DNA of 64,000 bases. Origin: Flavobacterium psychrophilum. Lineage in GTDB: Bacteria > Bacteroidota > Bacteroidia > Flavobacteriales > Flavobacteriaceae. Numbering within the stretch: the first letter of the stretch is position 1; every line of letters starts with the position of its first letter. The notes under the pieces were generated by a model. The model was given only the letters and a program-made list of their open reading frames with translations, made no database searches and was not told the origin of the DNA. Below, in pieces: positions 8,895-18,231 of the stretch. The translations under genes and the position numbers were made by a program. The stretch lies in contig CAMBZB010000011.1 of assembly GCA_945872245.1 (NCBI GenBank), positions 1-64,000 on the forward strand, in the 5' to 3' direction.

Positions 8895-10520
8895 ATGAAA
8901 AACATTAAAATTATTCAGGAGTTACAAGATTTAGGAATTACAGGGTATCATGATGTTGCCTATAATCCGTCTTATGAAGAGCTATATCAAGCAGAAGTAT
9001 CCCATTTTAGAAAAGGATTTGAAAAAGGAGCAATAACAGATACTGGTTCTGTGGCTGTAAAAACAGGAGTTTTTACTGGACGTTCCCCCAAGGATAGATA
9101 TATTGTTCAAGACGAAATCACCAAAGACACCATTTATTGGGATAAAAAAGTAAACTTCCCTACCACAGTTGAAATATGGAATAATTTAAAAGAGCTGGTT
9201 CTAAATCAGCTTTCTACCTCTAAAAAATTATATGTGGTAGATGCCTTTTGTGGAACAAATGTTAATACAAGATTAAAAGTTCGTTTTGTGATGGAAGTGG
9301 CTTGGCAAGCTCATTTTGTGACCAATATGTTTATCAGGCCGTCTATTTATGAATTAGAAAACTTCGGAGAACCTGATTTTATTGTAATGAATGGTTCTAA
9401 AGCAACTAATCCTAACTGGAAATCACAAGGGTTAAATTCCGAAAATTTTGTTTTGTTTAATCTGACTGAAAAAATCCAAATCATCGGAGGAACTTGGTAC
9501 GGCGGAGAAATGAAAAAGGGAATGTTTGCCATGATGAATTATTATTTGCCACTTCGTGGAATTGCTTCTATGCATTGTTCGGCCAATGTTGGCGAAAATG
9601 GAGATGTGGCTGTGTTTTTTGGTCTTTCTGGAACAGGAAAAACAACCTTATCAGCAGATCCAAAACGATTTTTAATTGGTGATGATGAACACGGCTGGGA
9701 CAATAACGGAGTGTTTAATTTCGAGGGAGGTTGCTATGCAAAAGTGATTGATCTAAATGAAGATAATGAACCTGAAATTTGGAAAGCCATAAAAAGAGAT
9801 GCTTTATTAGAAAATGTTATTGTAAATGAATATGGTGAAATTGATTATTCAGATCATTCAATTACAGAGAATTCTAGGGTTTCGTATCCAATATACCATA
9901 TCAATAAAATTGTTTTACCTTCAAAATCTGGTCATGCTAATAAAATAATTTATCTTTCTGCAGATGCTTTTGGAGTATTGCCTCCGGTATCCATTTTAGA
10001 TGATAATCAAGCGCAGTATCATTTTCTGTGTGGTTATACTTCTAAATTAGCGGGAACCGAAAGGGGAATTACAGAACCGGAGCCTTCATTTTCTCCAGCT
10101 TTTGGAGAGGCATTTTTAACTTTGCACCCAACCATGTATTCTAAAACTTTGATCGGAAAAATGAAAGAACATGGAGCGAAAGCGTATTTGGTAAATACAG
10201 GTTGGAACGGAACCGGAAAAAGGATTTCTTTGAAAAACACCAGAGCCATTATCGATGCTATCATCAGCGGTGAAATTGAAGAAAAACAAACTAAAGTAAT
10301 TCCTTATTTAAATTTATCAATTCCTACTGAATTGCCAAATGTTACTACCGAAATTCTTGACCCACGAGATACTTACAAAGACGAAAAAGATTGGGTTATA
10401 AAAGCTAAGGATTTGGCTTCTCGCTATATCAAAAACTTTGAACAGTATACTGATACTGAAGAGGGAAAACGTTTAGTTAGTTCAGGGCCTTCATTAGAAT
10501 TTGAATTTGTTGAATCCTAA
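8895..10520 (+). CDS. pckA: Phosphoenolpyruvate carboxykinase (ATP)
   Basis: The enzyme converts oxaloacetate and ATP to PEP, CO2 and ADP, the entry step of gluconeogenesis. Starting at the second ATG gives 541 residues, the usual family size. An upstream ATG at 8856 would add 13 polar residues that look unlike the family. Visible motifs are [11 protein letters not shown] near the N-terminus, the kinase-1a loop [11 protein letters not shown], the metal-binding IGDDEHGW, and NTGWNGTG near the C-terminus. The GTG-type nucleotide loop and length mark the ATP-dependent class, not the GTP class. The SGNH hydrolase gene begins 15 bp later and is probably co-transcribed. Its position after the acid-transporter genes fits use of C4 acids or amino acids as carbon source. 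Confidence 0.95.
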   Translation: MKNIKIIQELQDLGITGYHDVAYNPSYEELYQAEVSHFRKGFEKGAITDTGSVAVKTGVFTGRSPKDRYIVQDEITKDTIYWDKKVNFPTTVEIWNNLKELVLNQLSTSKKLYVVDAFCGTNVNTRLKVRFVMEVAWQAHFVTNMFIRPSIYELENFGEPDFIVMNGSKATNPNWKSQGLNSENFVLFNLTEKIQIIGGTWYGGEMKKGMFAMMNYYLPLRGIASMHCSANVGENGDVAVFFGLSGTGKTTLSADPKRFLIGDDEHGWDNNGVFNFEGGCYAKVIDLNEDNEPEIWKAIKRDALLENVIVNEYGEIDYSDHSITENSRVSYPIYHINKIVLPSKSGHANKIIYLSADAFGVLPPVSILDDNQAQYHFLCGYTSKLAGTERGITEPEPSFSPAFGEAFLTLHPTMYSKTLIGKMKEHGAKAYLVNTGWNGTGKRISLKNTRAIIDAIISGEIEEKQTKVIPYLNLSIPTELPNVTTEILDPRDTYKDEKDWVIKAKDLASRYIKNFEQYTDTEEGKRLVSSGPSLEFEFVES

Positions 10521-10535
10521 ATTTACATGTAAATT

Positions 10536-11321
10536 ATGAAACTAAGAAAATTTTTAATTGTTCTTTTTATAGGAATCTATACGCAAAGTAGCTTCGCTCA
10601 AGTAAAGAAAGATACTATACGGGTGCTTTTTGTAGGAAATAGCTTTTCATACTATTACAACCTCCCAGAAGTAGTGAATGCCATGTCAGCTTATAGTGAT
10701 AAGGTTTACATTGACACCAGACACTCCTTGGTAGGAGGTTCAGATTTATCTCAGCACTTAAAAGGGGAGAATGGTACAGAAACACTTGACATACTCGCTA
10801 AGGAAAAATTTGATTATGTAGTATTAAATCACCATAGTTTAGCAACAATCAAAGATGCCGATACATTCTTCGAAACTAGTAAAAAAATGGTTGATTTGAT
10901 AAGAAGTAAAGACTCAAAACCTATTTTTATGATGACTTGGGCGTATAAATCAAACCCTTTGATGTTAAAAACGATTGCTGCCGATTATGAAAATATGTCC
11001 TCAAAACTTGGAGTTGATCTTGTACCCTGCGGAAAACTGTTTGATGAGGTGCGTAATAAGCGTCCTGATTTGAATATGTATGAAGATGATGACAAACATC
11101 CCTCCAAGCATGCCACCTATCTCAATGGTTTGACCTTTTTTAAATATTTTACAAATGAAAAAACCTCAAAAATCCCAAATCGCATAACAACAACTGACAA
11201 GAATGGTCAGAAATTATATTTGTTACTTTTGAGTCAAGAAAATGCAGATTTTTTGCAACAATTGGTTGACGATTATGATTTTAAAACATTAACATACGTT
11301 AATAATAATATCAAAAAATAA
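10536..11321 (+). CDS. Secreted SGNH/GDSL-type hydrolase
   Basis: 261 residues with a signal peptide ending SSFAQ (about 22). Block I of the SGNH fold is VGNSFSYYY with the serine at 36. Block V is DDKHPS, giving Asp185 and His188, so the catalytic triad is present. Such enzymes are usually esterases or acyl/acetyl hydrolases. No sorting domain or lipobox is seen, so the periplasm is the likely location. It follows pckA by 15 bp, an odd partner for a central-metabolism enzyme. No substrate can be inferred. About 95 bp of AT-rich sequence with the gdhA promoter follow. Confidence 0.65.
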   Translation: MKLRKFLIVLFIGIYTQSSFAQVKKDTIRVLFVGNSFSYYYNLPEVVNAMSAYSDKVYIDTRHSLVGGSDLSQHLKGENGTETLDILAKEKFDYVVLNHHSLATIKDADTFFETSKKMVDLIRSKDSKPIFMMTWAYKSNPLMLKTIAADYENMSSKLGVDLVPCGKLFDEVRNKRPDLNMYEDDDKHPSKHATYLNGLTFFKYFTNEKTSKIPNRITTTDKNGQKLYLLLLSQENADFLQQLVDDYDFKTLTYVNNNIKK

Positions 11322-11360
11322 TTTTATTTTTTTTATGCGAATAATTATTCTGACATAACC

Positions 11361-11391
11361 TATCTTTGTCTATACTAACGAAAACGTTTTC
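11361..11391 (+). promoter_or_regulatory. gdhA -7 element with downstream palindrome
   Basis: TATCTTTG at 11361-11368 fits TAnnTTTG. A perfect 12-bp CG-centred palindrome, GAAAACGTTTTC, occupies 11380-11391, just downstream of the expected transcription start. A second AAACGTT lies at 11394-11400. The palindrome has the form of a LacI/GalR-family operator; that reading is inference. Confidence 0.5.
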
Positions 11392-11415
11392 TTAAACGTT
11401 AATAATCTTATAATC

Positions 11416-12759
11416 ATGTCACAAAGTATTTCTACTTTTATTGAAGCGGTTGCAAAAAAAAATCCGAACGAGCCGGAGTTTATGCAAGCAGTTATGGAAG
11501 TTGCTGAAACGGTAATTCCATTTATAGAAGAAAATAAAAAATACCAAAACAAGATGCTTTTGGAAAGAATGGTAGAGTCAGATCGAATCATTATTTTTCG
11601 GGTAGTTTGGGTTGATGACAAAGGAGAAACCCAGGTAAATAGAGGATATCGTATTCAGATGAATTCAGCTATTGGTCCCTATAAAGGAGGGATTCGTTTT
11701 CATCCTTCGGTAAATTTAAGCATTTTGAAGTTTTTGGCCTTTGAGCAAACCTTTAAAAACAGCTTAACCACTTTGCCTATGGGTGGTGGAAAAGGAGGCG
11801 CTGATTTTGACCCAAAAGGAAAATCAGACAATGAAGTCATGCATTTTTGTCAAGCATTTATGACCGAATTATCTAAGCACATAGGAGCAAATACAGATGT
11901 TCCTGCCGGCGATATTGGGGTTGGAGGAAGAGAAGTTGGGTATATGTTTGGTCAATATAAAAGACTGAGGAACGAATTTACAGGAGTTTTGACTGGCAAA
12001 GGAATTTCTTTTGGGGGGTCATTAATTAGACCCGAGGCAACAGGGTATGGAGCGGTATATTTTGCTCAAAGCATGTTGGCTACAAAAGGGGATGTTTTTT
12101 CAGGCAAAACAGTTGTTGTTTCCGGGTCAGGAAATGTGGCGCAATATGCAGTTGAAAAAGCAATTCAAATAGGGGGAAAAGTAGTTACAATGTCAGACTC
12201 CGCTGGATATATCTACGATGCAGAAGGAATTGACACTGCTAAATTGGCCTACATAATGAAGATAAAAAATGAGTTAAGAGGAAGAATTAGCGATTATATT
12301 ATTAAATATCCTAACGCAAAATACATTGCCGGTAAACGTCCTTGGGAAGTACGCTGTGATGTTGCCTTACCATGCGCAACCCAAAATGAATTGAATGAAG
12401 ACGAAGCCAAATCACTTGTTGCTAACGGTTGTATTTGTGTTGCCGAAGGAGCAAATATGCCTTCTACACCAGAAGCTATTATTGTTTTCCAAAAAGCAAA
12501 ACTATTATTTTCCCCAGGAAAAGCATCAAATGCAGGTGGAGTGGCAACATCAGGTTTAGAAATGTCTCAAAATTCATTGCGATTGAGCTGGACTTCCGAA
12601 GAGGTCGATCAAAAATTAAAGGAAATCATGTTACGCATACATGCTTCCTGCGTGAAATACGGCTCTGATGCCTCAGGTTATGTTGATTACGTAAAAGGGG
12701 CAAACATTGCAGGATTTGTGAAAGTAGCCGATGCTATGCTTGCTCAAGGTGTAGTCTAG
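11416..12759 (+). CDS. gdhA: Glutamate dehydrogenase (hexameric, NADP-type)
   Basis: 447 residues, the usual size of the hexameric small enzymes. It interconverts glutamate with 2-oxoglutarate and ammonia. The substrate site GPYKGGIRFHP and the catalytic-lysine motif PMGGGKGGADFDPKG (Lys126) are present, with PAGDIGVG (Asp166) next. The Rossmann part starts at VVVSGSGNVAQYA (about 230). Absence of the long N-terminal extensions and the N-terminal SFIEAV-like start place it with NADP-dependent enzymes, though cofactor cannot be proved by eye. It lies in a monocistronic unit with its own promoter, an operator-like palindrome in the leader, and a strong terminator. In context it could run in the catabolic direction on imported glutamate. 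Confidence 0.93.
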   Translation: MSQSISTFIEAVAKKNPNEPEFMQAVMEVAETVIPFIEENKKYQNKMLLERMVESDRIIIFRVVWVDDKGETQVNRGYRIQMNSAIGPYKGGIRFHPSVNLSILKFLAFEQTFKNSLTTLPMGGGKGGADFDPKGKSDNEVMHFCQAFMTELSKHIGANTDVPAGDIGVGGREVGYMFGQYKRLRNEFTGVLTGKGISFGGSLIRPEATGYGAVYFAQSMLATKGDVFSGKTVVVSGSGNVAQYAVEKAIQIGGKVVTMSDSAGYIYDAEGIDTAKLAYIMKIKNELRGRISDYIIKYPNAKYIAGKRPWEVRCDVALPCATQNELNEDEAKSLVANGCICVAEGANMPSTPEAIIVFQKAKLLFSPGKASNAGGVATSGLEMSQNSLRLSWTSEEVDQKLKEIMLRIHASCVKYGSDASGYVDYVKGANIAGFVKVADAMLAQGVV

Positions 12760-12775
12760 TTTTTCAGTAATAATA

Positions 12776-12820
12776 AAAATGCCTTCTTCCGTTGTTTCGG
12801 ATGGAAGGCATTTTTATTTT
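12776..12820 (+). terminator. Terminator after gdhA
   Basis: An 11-bp stem (12776-12786 with 12804-12814) encloses a loop that can itself pair (TCCG with CGGA). A T-rich tail follows. Confidence 0.85.
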
Positions 12821-12854
12821 TAAAGAAACAAAATTCAAAAACTTTCGTTTGTAT

Positions 12855-12963
12855 TATATTTGTGGACTGATATTTATTCAAATGATGAAAAAAGGATTTC
12901 AAATTCATAGCTAATTTTTAGAAACTTTCATTTTAAAAGTATCGGACACAGAATGCAATTCTG
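12855..12963 (+). promoter_or_regulatory. maeB promoter and 180-nt leader with mini-ORF and inverted repeat
   Basis: TATATTTG at 12855-12862 fits the -7 consensus, leaving a leader of about 170 nt before the malic enzyme. The leader has a 10-codon ORF (12882-12914, MMKKGFQIHS) and a 6-bp inverted repeat CAGAAT-GCA-ATTCTG at 12949-12963. No known riboswitch is recognised. Confidence 0.4.
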
Positions 12964-13041
12964 CGTTATCGATTAGTAATTTATTTATTTAATATTTCCA
13001 ATCAATATAAAAAAACAAATTTAATAAAGAATTCAAATAAT

Positions 13042-15336
13042 ATGAGTAACGAAAAATTAAGAAGTGAGGCTTTGAATTACCATTCTAACCCACAACCTGG
13101 TAAGATAAAAATTGTCCCAACTAAGCCTTATGCCACCCAAAGAGATTTGGGATTAGCATATTCGCCAGGTGTTGCAGAACCTTGTTTGGAAATAGCCAAA
13201 AACAAAGATGATGTTTATAAATATACTTCTAAGGGGAATTTAGTGGCTGTTATCACAAATGGCACTGCCGTTTTAGGATTGGGAGATATAGGTCCTGAGG
13301 CTTCAAAACCCGTAATGGAAGGGAAATCATTATTGTTTAAAATTTTTGCGGATATTGACAGCATTGATATAGAATTGGACACTAAAGACGTTGACAAGTT
13401 TATCGAAACGGTAAAGATCATGGCACCTACTTTTGGAGGGATTAATCTAGAAGACATCAAAGCCCCAGAAGCCTTTGAAATTGAAAGGAGATTAAAGGAA
13501 GAGTTGGATATTCCAGTAATGCATGATGACCAGCATGGAACCGCTATTATATCGGCTGCCGCTTTATTGAATGCACTGGAAATAACCGAGAAAAAAATAG
13601 AAGAGGTGCGTATTGTAATCAGTGGAGCGGGCGCGGCAGCAGTTTCTTGTACCAAGTTGTATAAGGCTTTTGGCGCTTCTGCCAAAAATATTGTAATGAT
13701 TGACAGTAAAGGAGTCATCCGAAGTGATAGAGAAAATTTATCTACCGAAAAATTAGAATTTGCTACGGATAGAAAGATAGATACGCTAGAGGAAGCAATG
13801 GTTGAAGCGGATGTTTTTATAGGACTTTCGATTGCCGATGTGGTCAATCCTGCCATGTTACTTTCTATGGCGAAGGACCCAATAGTTTTTGCGATGGCCA
13901 ATCCAGACCCTGAAATCGCTTATGATTTAGCAATTAGTACCAGAAAAGATATTATAATGGCTACAGGCCGTTCCGATCATCCTAATCAGGTGAATAATGT
14001 TTTGGGATTTCCTTTTATTTTTAGAGGGGCATTGGACGTAAGAGCTACCAAAATTAATGAGGAAATGAAAATGGCCGCCGTCAAAGCATTGGCCGATTTA
14101 ACTAGAGAATCTGTTCCGGAACAAGTTAATATTGCCTATGGCGAAACCCGCCTTACTTTTGGTAGAGATTATATAATTCCAAAACCATTTGATCCAAGGC
14201 TCATTTCGTCCATACCTCCGGCGGTTGCCAAAGCAGCTATGGAAAGTGGCGTGGCGAAAATGCCAATTCAAGATTGGGATAAGTATAGGGAAGAGTTGTT
14301 ACAGCGTTCAGGAAATGACAATAAGGTGGTGCGCATGTTGCACAATAGAGCGAAATTGAATCCTAAAAAAATTGTTTTTGCCGAAGCGGACCATTTAGAT
14401 GTTTTGAAAGCAGCTCAAATTGTTTATGATGAAGGTATTGCAATTCCAATTTTATTGGGCCACAAAGAGACAATATTAGAATTAAAAAAAGAAATTGAAT
14501 TCGATGCGAACGTTCTAATTATTGACCCAAAATCCAAAGAAACCAAAGACAAAAGAAATCAATATGCATTAAAATATTGGGAAAATAGAAAAAGAAGCGG
14601 GGTTACCTTATACAGCGCTCAGTCTAAAATGAGGGAACGCAATTACTATGGTGCCATGATGGTGATGGCAGGAGATGTAGAAGGTATGATATCCGGTTAT
14701 ACAAGAGCGTACCCTACAGTTGCCAAGCCAATTTTCGAATTAATTGGGAAAGCTTCAAAAGTAAAAAAAGTAGCAACTGTGAACATCATGACTACGGAAC
14801 GAGGGCCACTTTTTTTAGCAGATACGGCCATAAATATTAATCCTTCCGCAGAAGAATTGGCGGATATTGCAAAAATGACAGCTAATGTTGCCACCACTTT
14901 AGGCTTTGAGCCTATTATGGCAATGCTTTCTTATTCCAATTTTGGTTCTTCCACACATCCCAACGCGGTTAAGGTAAGAAACGCTGTTGAAATATTGCAC
15001 ACCGAAAATCCAAATTTGTTGGTAGATGGAGACATTCAATCTGATTTTGCTTTAAATATGGAATTATTAAAAAGTAAATTTCCTTTTTCTAAACTGGCAG
15101 GTAAAAAAGTGAACACCTTGATTTTTCCTAACCTAGAATCTGCAAATATTACCTACAAACTTTTAAAAGAACTCCACAAATCAGAATCAATTGGGCCAAT
15201 AATAATGGGGCTTAGGAAATCAGTACATATCGTTCAACTAGGAGCTAGTGTAAACGAAATAGTCAATATGACCGCAGTTGCTGTAATTGATGTTCAGGAA
15301 AGAGACAAAAGGAAAAAAACTAAATTAAATGTCTAA
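13042..15336 (+). CDS. maeB: NADP-dependent malic enzyme with phosphotransacetylase-like C-terminal domain
   Basis: 764 residues, the length of MaeB-type two-domain enzymes. Residues 1 to about 425 are the malic enzyme, which decarboxylates malate to pyruvate with NADP reduction. AYSPGVAEPC supplies the catalytic tyrosine (40), VMEGKSLLFK the lysine (95), and VMHDDQHGTA the metal site. The nucleotide-binding part follows (VVISGAGAAA form). From about residue 430 (KLNPKKIVFAEADH) the chain is homologous to phosphotransacetylase. In MaeB this domain is thought to be regulatory, sensing acetyl-CoA, not catalytic. Together with pckA and gdhA it forms a set that channels C4 acids to pyruvate and PEP. 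Confidence 0.92.
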   Translation: MSNEKLRSEALNYHSNPQPGKIKIVPTKPYATQRDLGLAYSPGVAEPCLEIAKNKDDVYKYTSKGNLVAVITNGTAVLGLGDIGPEASKPVMEGKSLLFKIFADIDSIDIELDTKDVDKFIETVKIMAPTFGGINLEDIKAPEAFEIERRLKEELDIPVMHDDQHGTAIISAAALLNALEITEKKIEEVRIVISGAGAAAVSCTKLYKAFGASAKNIVMIDSKGVIRSDRENLSTEKLEFATDRKIDTLEEAMVEADVFIGLSIADVVNPAMLLSMAKDPIVFAMANPDPEIAYDLAISTRKDIIMATGRSDHPNQVNNVLGFPFIFRGALDVRATKINEEMKMAAVKALADLTRESVPEQVNIAYGETRLTFGRDYIIPKPFDPRLISSIPPAVAKAAMESGVAKMPIQDWDKYREELLQRSGNDNKVVRMLHNRAKLNPKKIVFAEADHLDVLKAAQIVYDEGIAIPILLGHKETILELKKEIEFDANVLIIDPKSKETKDKRNQYALKYWENRKRSGVTLYSAQSKMRERNYYGAMMVMAGDVEGMISGYTRAYPTVAKPIFELIGKASKVKKVATVNIMTTERGPLFLADTAININPSAEELADIAKMTANVATTLGFEPIMAMLSYSNFGSSTHPNAVKVRNAVEILHTENPNLLVDGDIQSDFALNMELLKSKFPFSKLAGKKVNTLIFPNLESANITYKLLKELHKSESIGPIIMGLRKSVHIVQLGASVNEIVNMTAVAVIDVQERDKRKKTKLNV

Positions 15337-15485
15337 ATAGTTTTTTTTTGAGTATGTACTTTCTTCAAATTGGGGTGCACAAAAAAATATTGCGAATAGT
15401 AATGAGTTCATTTAAAATATAAAAGGCTACCGTTTGGACATAAAACACACTAAACAGGGGCTTTTTTTTATTACCTGACAATTGC

Positions 15486-15493
15486 TATTTTTG
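15486..15493 (+). promoter_or_regulatory. -7 element (TATTTTTG) of the secreted esterase
   Basis: A TAnnTTTG match 27 bp before the ATG at 15521. No convincing -33 box is seen. The rest of 15337-15485 is AT-rich with no feature I can name. Confidence 0.45.
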
Positions 15494-15520
15494 GTAAAAT
15501 TTGAAACCTAAAGACCATAA

Positions 15521-16396
15521 ATGAAAATTAATTTTAACACCTCCTTGTTAATTGGAATACTCCTGTTTTTTATAGGTGTTAAAGCACAAGTTATAAACGA
15601 CTCTTTATGGATTGACGGGCATTACCGCAGTTTCCATTTCAATAAGCCATCGTTAAGTAACACTAAAGCTAGCTTGATTTTTGTTTTGCACGGTTCTGGT
15701 GGCAACGGTCTTAAATCTATGAAAAGCGCCACTAAACTAATGGCACTGGCCGAAACTGAGCATATTCTGATGGTGTTTCCTGATGGATATAAAAAAAATT
15801 GGAATGAATGCAGAAAAAATGCCCCCGCTGCAGCTAATGTTGAAAATATAGACGAGAATGCTTTTTTTAGCCAAATGATAGATTATGGTGTGGCGAATTA
15901 CAAAATAAATCCCGCCAGAGTATTTGCTATAGGAACATCGGGAGGGGGACACATGGTCTATACATTAGCCATGACCATGCCTGAAAAATTCAAAGGAATC
16001 ACGGCTATTGTTGCCAATATCCCTGTTCCAGACAATATGGATTGCGTTGAAAAGAAAATGCCTATGCCGGTCATGATTGTCAATGGAACCAACGATCAAA
16101 CAAATCCCTACAATGGTGGAATTTCGGCTAAAAACAAAGGATTGGTTCGTTCAACAGACGAAAGTTTTCGGTATTGGGCAACGTTAGGCGGATACAAAGG
16201 TGAGCCCACAATGGAAGCATTGCCTGATACTGACCCAACGGATGGTAAAACTATTGAAAAATATACTTACAGCCAAAAAGGCAAACCGGAAGTGGTACTC
16301 TTAAAAGTAATCAATGGGGAACACAACAACCCCAAAGACATTGATGTTTATCTAGAAAGTTGGAGCTTTTTTAAGAGACAGATTGGAATAAAATAG
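15521..16396 (+). CDS. Secreted polyhydroxybutyrate-depolymerase/feruloyl-esterase-like hydrolase
   Basis: 291 residues with a signal peptide ending GVKAQ (about 23). The alpha/beta-hydrolase core shows the oxyanion segment FVLHGSGGNG, the nucleophile elbow GTSGGGH (Ser140), Asp192 in NGTND and His268 in NGEHN. The pattern LHGSGGNG, FPDGYKKNWNECR and the small single-domain size match the LpqC/poly(3-hydroxybutyrate) depolymerase-like esterases, which also include acetyl-xylan and feruloyl esterases. No sorting domain is present, so it is probably periplasmic. The actual ester substrate cannot be decided. It converges on umuD with only a 5-bp gap and no recognisable terminator between them. 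Confidence 0.75.
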   Translation: MKINFNTSLLIGILLFFIGVKAQVINDSLWIDGHYRSFHFNKPSLSNTKASLIFVLHGSGGNGLKSMKSATKLMALAETEHILMVFPDGYKKNWNECRKNAPAAANVENIDENAFFSQMIDYGVANYKINPARVFAIGTSGGGHMVYTLAMTMPEKFKGITAIVANIPVPDNMDCVEKKMPMPVMIVNGTNDQTNPYNGGISAKNKGLVRSTDESFRYWATLGGYKGEPTMEALPDTDPTDGKTIEKYTYSQKGKPEVVLLKVINGEHNNPKDIDVYLESWSFFKRQIGIK

Positions 16397-16401
16397 GTTT
16401 T

Positions 16402-16842
16402 TCACACCGCTTTTATTACGTAAGTTACAATTCCCCAAATGATTAATTCGTTTTCTTCGGTAACTTTTATCGGAGAAAACTTTGTGTTTTCGGGCATAAG
16501 GTACAAGCAGTCTTTTTCGACTTGAATGCGTTTTACGGTAAATTCCCCGTCGATAAAACAAATGGCGATTTTGTTGTTTTGGGGTTCCATACTTCGATCC
16601 ACCACGAGTACATCTTTGTCGTTAATGCCGGCATCTATCATTGAATTCCCTTTGACTTTGATGTAAAAAGTGGCCAATGGATTTTTACTCAACTCCTTAT
16701 TCAAGTCGATATTGGTTTCCATAAAATCGGCTGCCGGCGAGGGGAATCCTGCCGAAACACCTTCTTTTAGGAAAGGAATTCTCAGTTTGCTTTCGAAATC
16801 AGGATGAAAAAAAATTAATTTTTGTTCTTTGTTTACTGACAT
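16402..16842 (-). CDS. umuD: UmuD-like autoproteolytic subunit (peptidase S24)
   Basis: 146 residues. This is the small SOS-type partner of a translesion polymerase, activated by self-cleavage on RecA filaments. A likely cleavage bond is Ala31-Gly32 in VSAGFP. The Ser-Lys dyad is intact: Ser67 in KGNSM and Lys104 in FTVKRIQ. It lacks a DNA-binding domain, which separates it from LexA. Its start codon lies within the last codons of umuC (10-bp overlap, in another frame), so it is translated after umuC. That is the reverse of the E. coli umuD-umuC order. Confidence 0.9.
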   Translation of the reverse strand: MSVNKEQKLIFFHPDFESKLRIPFLKEGVSAGFPSPAADFMETNIDLNKELSKNPLATFYIKVKGNSMIDAGINDKDVLVVDRSMEPQNNKIAICFIDGEFTVKRIQVEKDCLYLMPENTKFSPIKVTEENELIIWGIVTYVIKAV

Positions 16843-18107
16843 TGTATTTCGAGAATATCGTTGAAATTAGTGGTGTATCTGGGCGATAGGTGATTCTGGT
16901 TCATATTCCAAGTGAGTTTTAAGTTTTGCGTGGCTAATTTCACTTTGGTTACGCCAATTTTGGTATTCAGTTTATCCATCACTTGCATCAAAACCAAATG
17001 TTTGGGGTTTTCCTCATCGAATAATTGCAATTGTTTCTTGTTTTCGTCAATCAATTCGGTGACGATAACTCCTGCTTTTTTAAACTTTAGGGTTTCATTC
17101 CCTTGGTGTAATTTTTTCAACATACCGATGGCCGCGTTCGAAATGGTTAACGTCGAATTCGTGGCGAAAGGCAATGTAACCGCCATAGTATAATAATATT
17201 TCGATGTCTTGACGGTGTGTCTGTCAATGACCAACATCAAGATAATCGTGTGGCAACAGGATTTTTGTTTCCGCAATTTCTCGGCACAAACCGAGGCAAA
17301 AGTTGCCACGCGTTCGCGCAACAGGTCAAAATCGGCAATTTGTTTGGGAAAACTTCTAGTGGTGGCAATGCTTTTCTTTTGGTCCGGAATGGGTTCCAAG
17401 TCCAAAACAGATTTCCCTTCCAGTTCATATTTCAATCGAAGTCCAATCACGCCCATTTCCTTCTTGATCCAAGCCTCGTGTTGTGGCTGGACAAAGTCGA
17501 AAGCAGTTTTGATGTTTCGCAATTTGGCTTTTTTGGTCGTGCGAGACCCAATACCCCAAACGTCTTCAATTTGGGTCCATTTCAGTGCTTTGATGCGTTT
17601 TTCTTCGGTGTCGATAACATAAATCCCTTGGGTTCTGTCCTGAAATTTCTTGGCGATTTTGTTGGCCACTTTTGACAAGGCTTTCGTTTCGGCAAAGCCA
17701 ATGCAAACCGGAATTCCAACCCATTTTTGGACACGGGTTTTCATTTGGACGCCATAATTATGGTAATCCGAAATGGTCAAACCGTCAAAATTCAGGAATG
17801 CTTCATCAATACTATAAATCTCTAGATTAGGTGTAAATTGCGCTAAAATTTTCATCACTCGATTACTTAAATCACCATAAAGTGCATAGTTAGAAGAGAA
17901 AACATGAACGTTTTTTTCTCGAATCAAATCTTTGATTTGAAATGCCGGAGCGCCCATCGGGATGCCAACAGTCTTGGCTTCATTACTTCTGGAAATCACA
18001 CAGCCGTCGTTGTTGGATAATATCGCAACCGGTTTTCCGTTGAGTTTCGGTTGAAAAACACGTTCACAGGAAGCATAAAAATTATTGCAATCGACTAAAG
18101 CATACAT
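16833..18107 (-). CDS. umuC: UmuC-like Y-family translesion DNA polymerase
   Basis: 424 residues, matching the ~422 of UmuC. The palm residues are present: Asp6 in MYALVDCNNFYASCE, and Asp101/Glu102 in SIDEAFL. SNNDGCVISRS is the UmuC-specific finger signature. A helix-hairpin-helix thumb follows (WGIGSRTTKKA), then the little-finger domain. With UmuD it should form the Pol V-type error-prone polymerase. It is the first gene of the unit, and umuD overlaps its end by 10 bp. About 125 bp separate it from the SGNH gene upstream. I could not find a clear TAnnTTTG element or a recognisable SOS operator there. Confidence 0.93.
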   Translation of the reverse strand: MYALVDCNNFYASCERVFQPKLNGKPVAILSNNDGCVISRSNEAKTVGIPMGAPAFQIKDLIREKNVHVFSSNYALYGDLSNRVMKILAQFTPNLEIYSIDEAFLNFDGLTISDYHNYGVQMKTRVQKWVGIPVCIGFAETKALSKVANKIAKKFQDRTQGIYVIDTEEKRIKALKWTQIEDVWGIGSRTTKKAKLRNIKTAFDFVQPQHEAWIKKEMGVIGLRLKYELEGKSVLDLEPIPDQKKSIATTRSFPKQIADFDLLRERVATFASVCAEKLRKQKSCCHTIILMLVIDRHTVKTSKYYYTMAVTLPFATNSTLTISNAAIGMLKKLHQGNETLKFKKAGVIVTELIDENKKQLQLFDEENPKHLVLMQVMDKLNTKIGVTKVKLATQNLKLTWNMNQNHLSPRYTTNFNDILEIQCQ

Positions 18108-18231
18108 GCCGTAAAATTACAGAATAGCCGATAATTTTGGCGTGGATAAAAAGTTAATTTTGGGGATTGTTGATAAAAAAATAATAGTCCAATGTTTTGT
18201 ATTCACATGATTTACTAACTGAAGTTGACAA

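Noticed and set aside
13215..13901. 228-codon open frame on the - strand inside the malic enzyme gene
   Set aside because: It is antisense to a highly conserved enzyme and its serine-rich translation has no signature; a shadow of the real gene.
16912..17675. + strand open frames within umuC
   Set aside because: umuC on the other strand has full-length conserved motifs; these are shadows.
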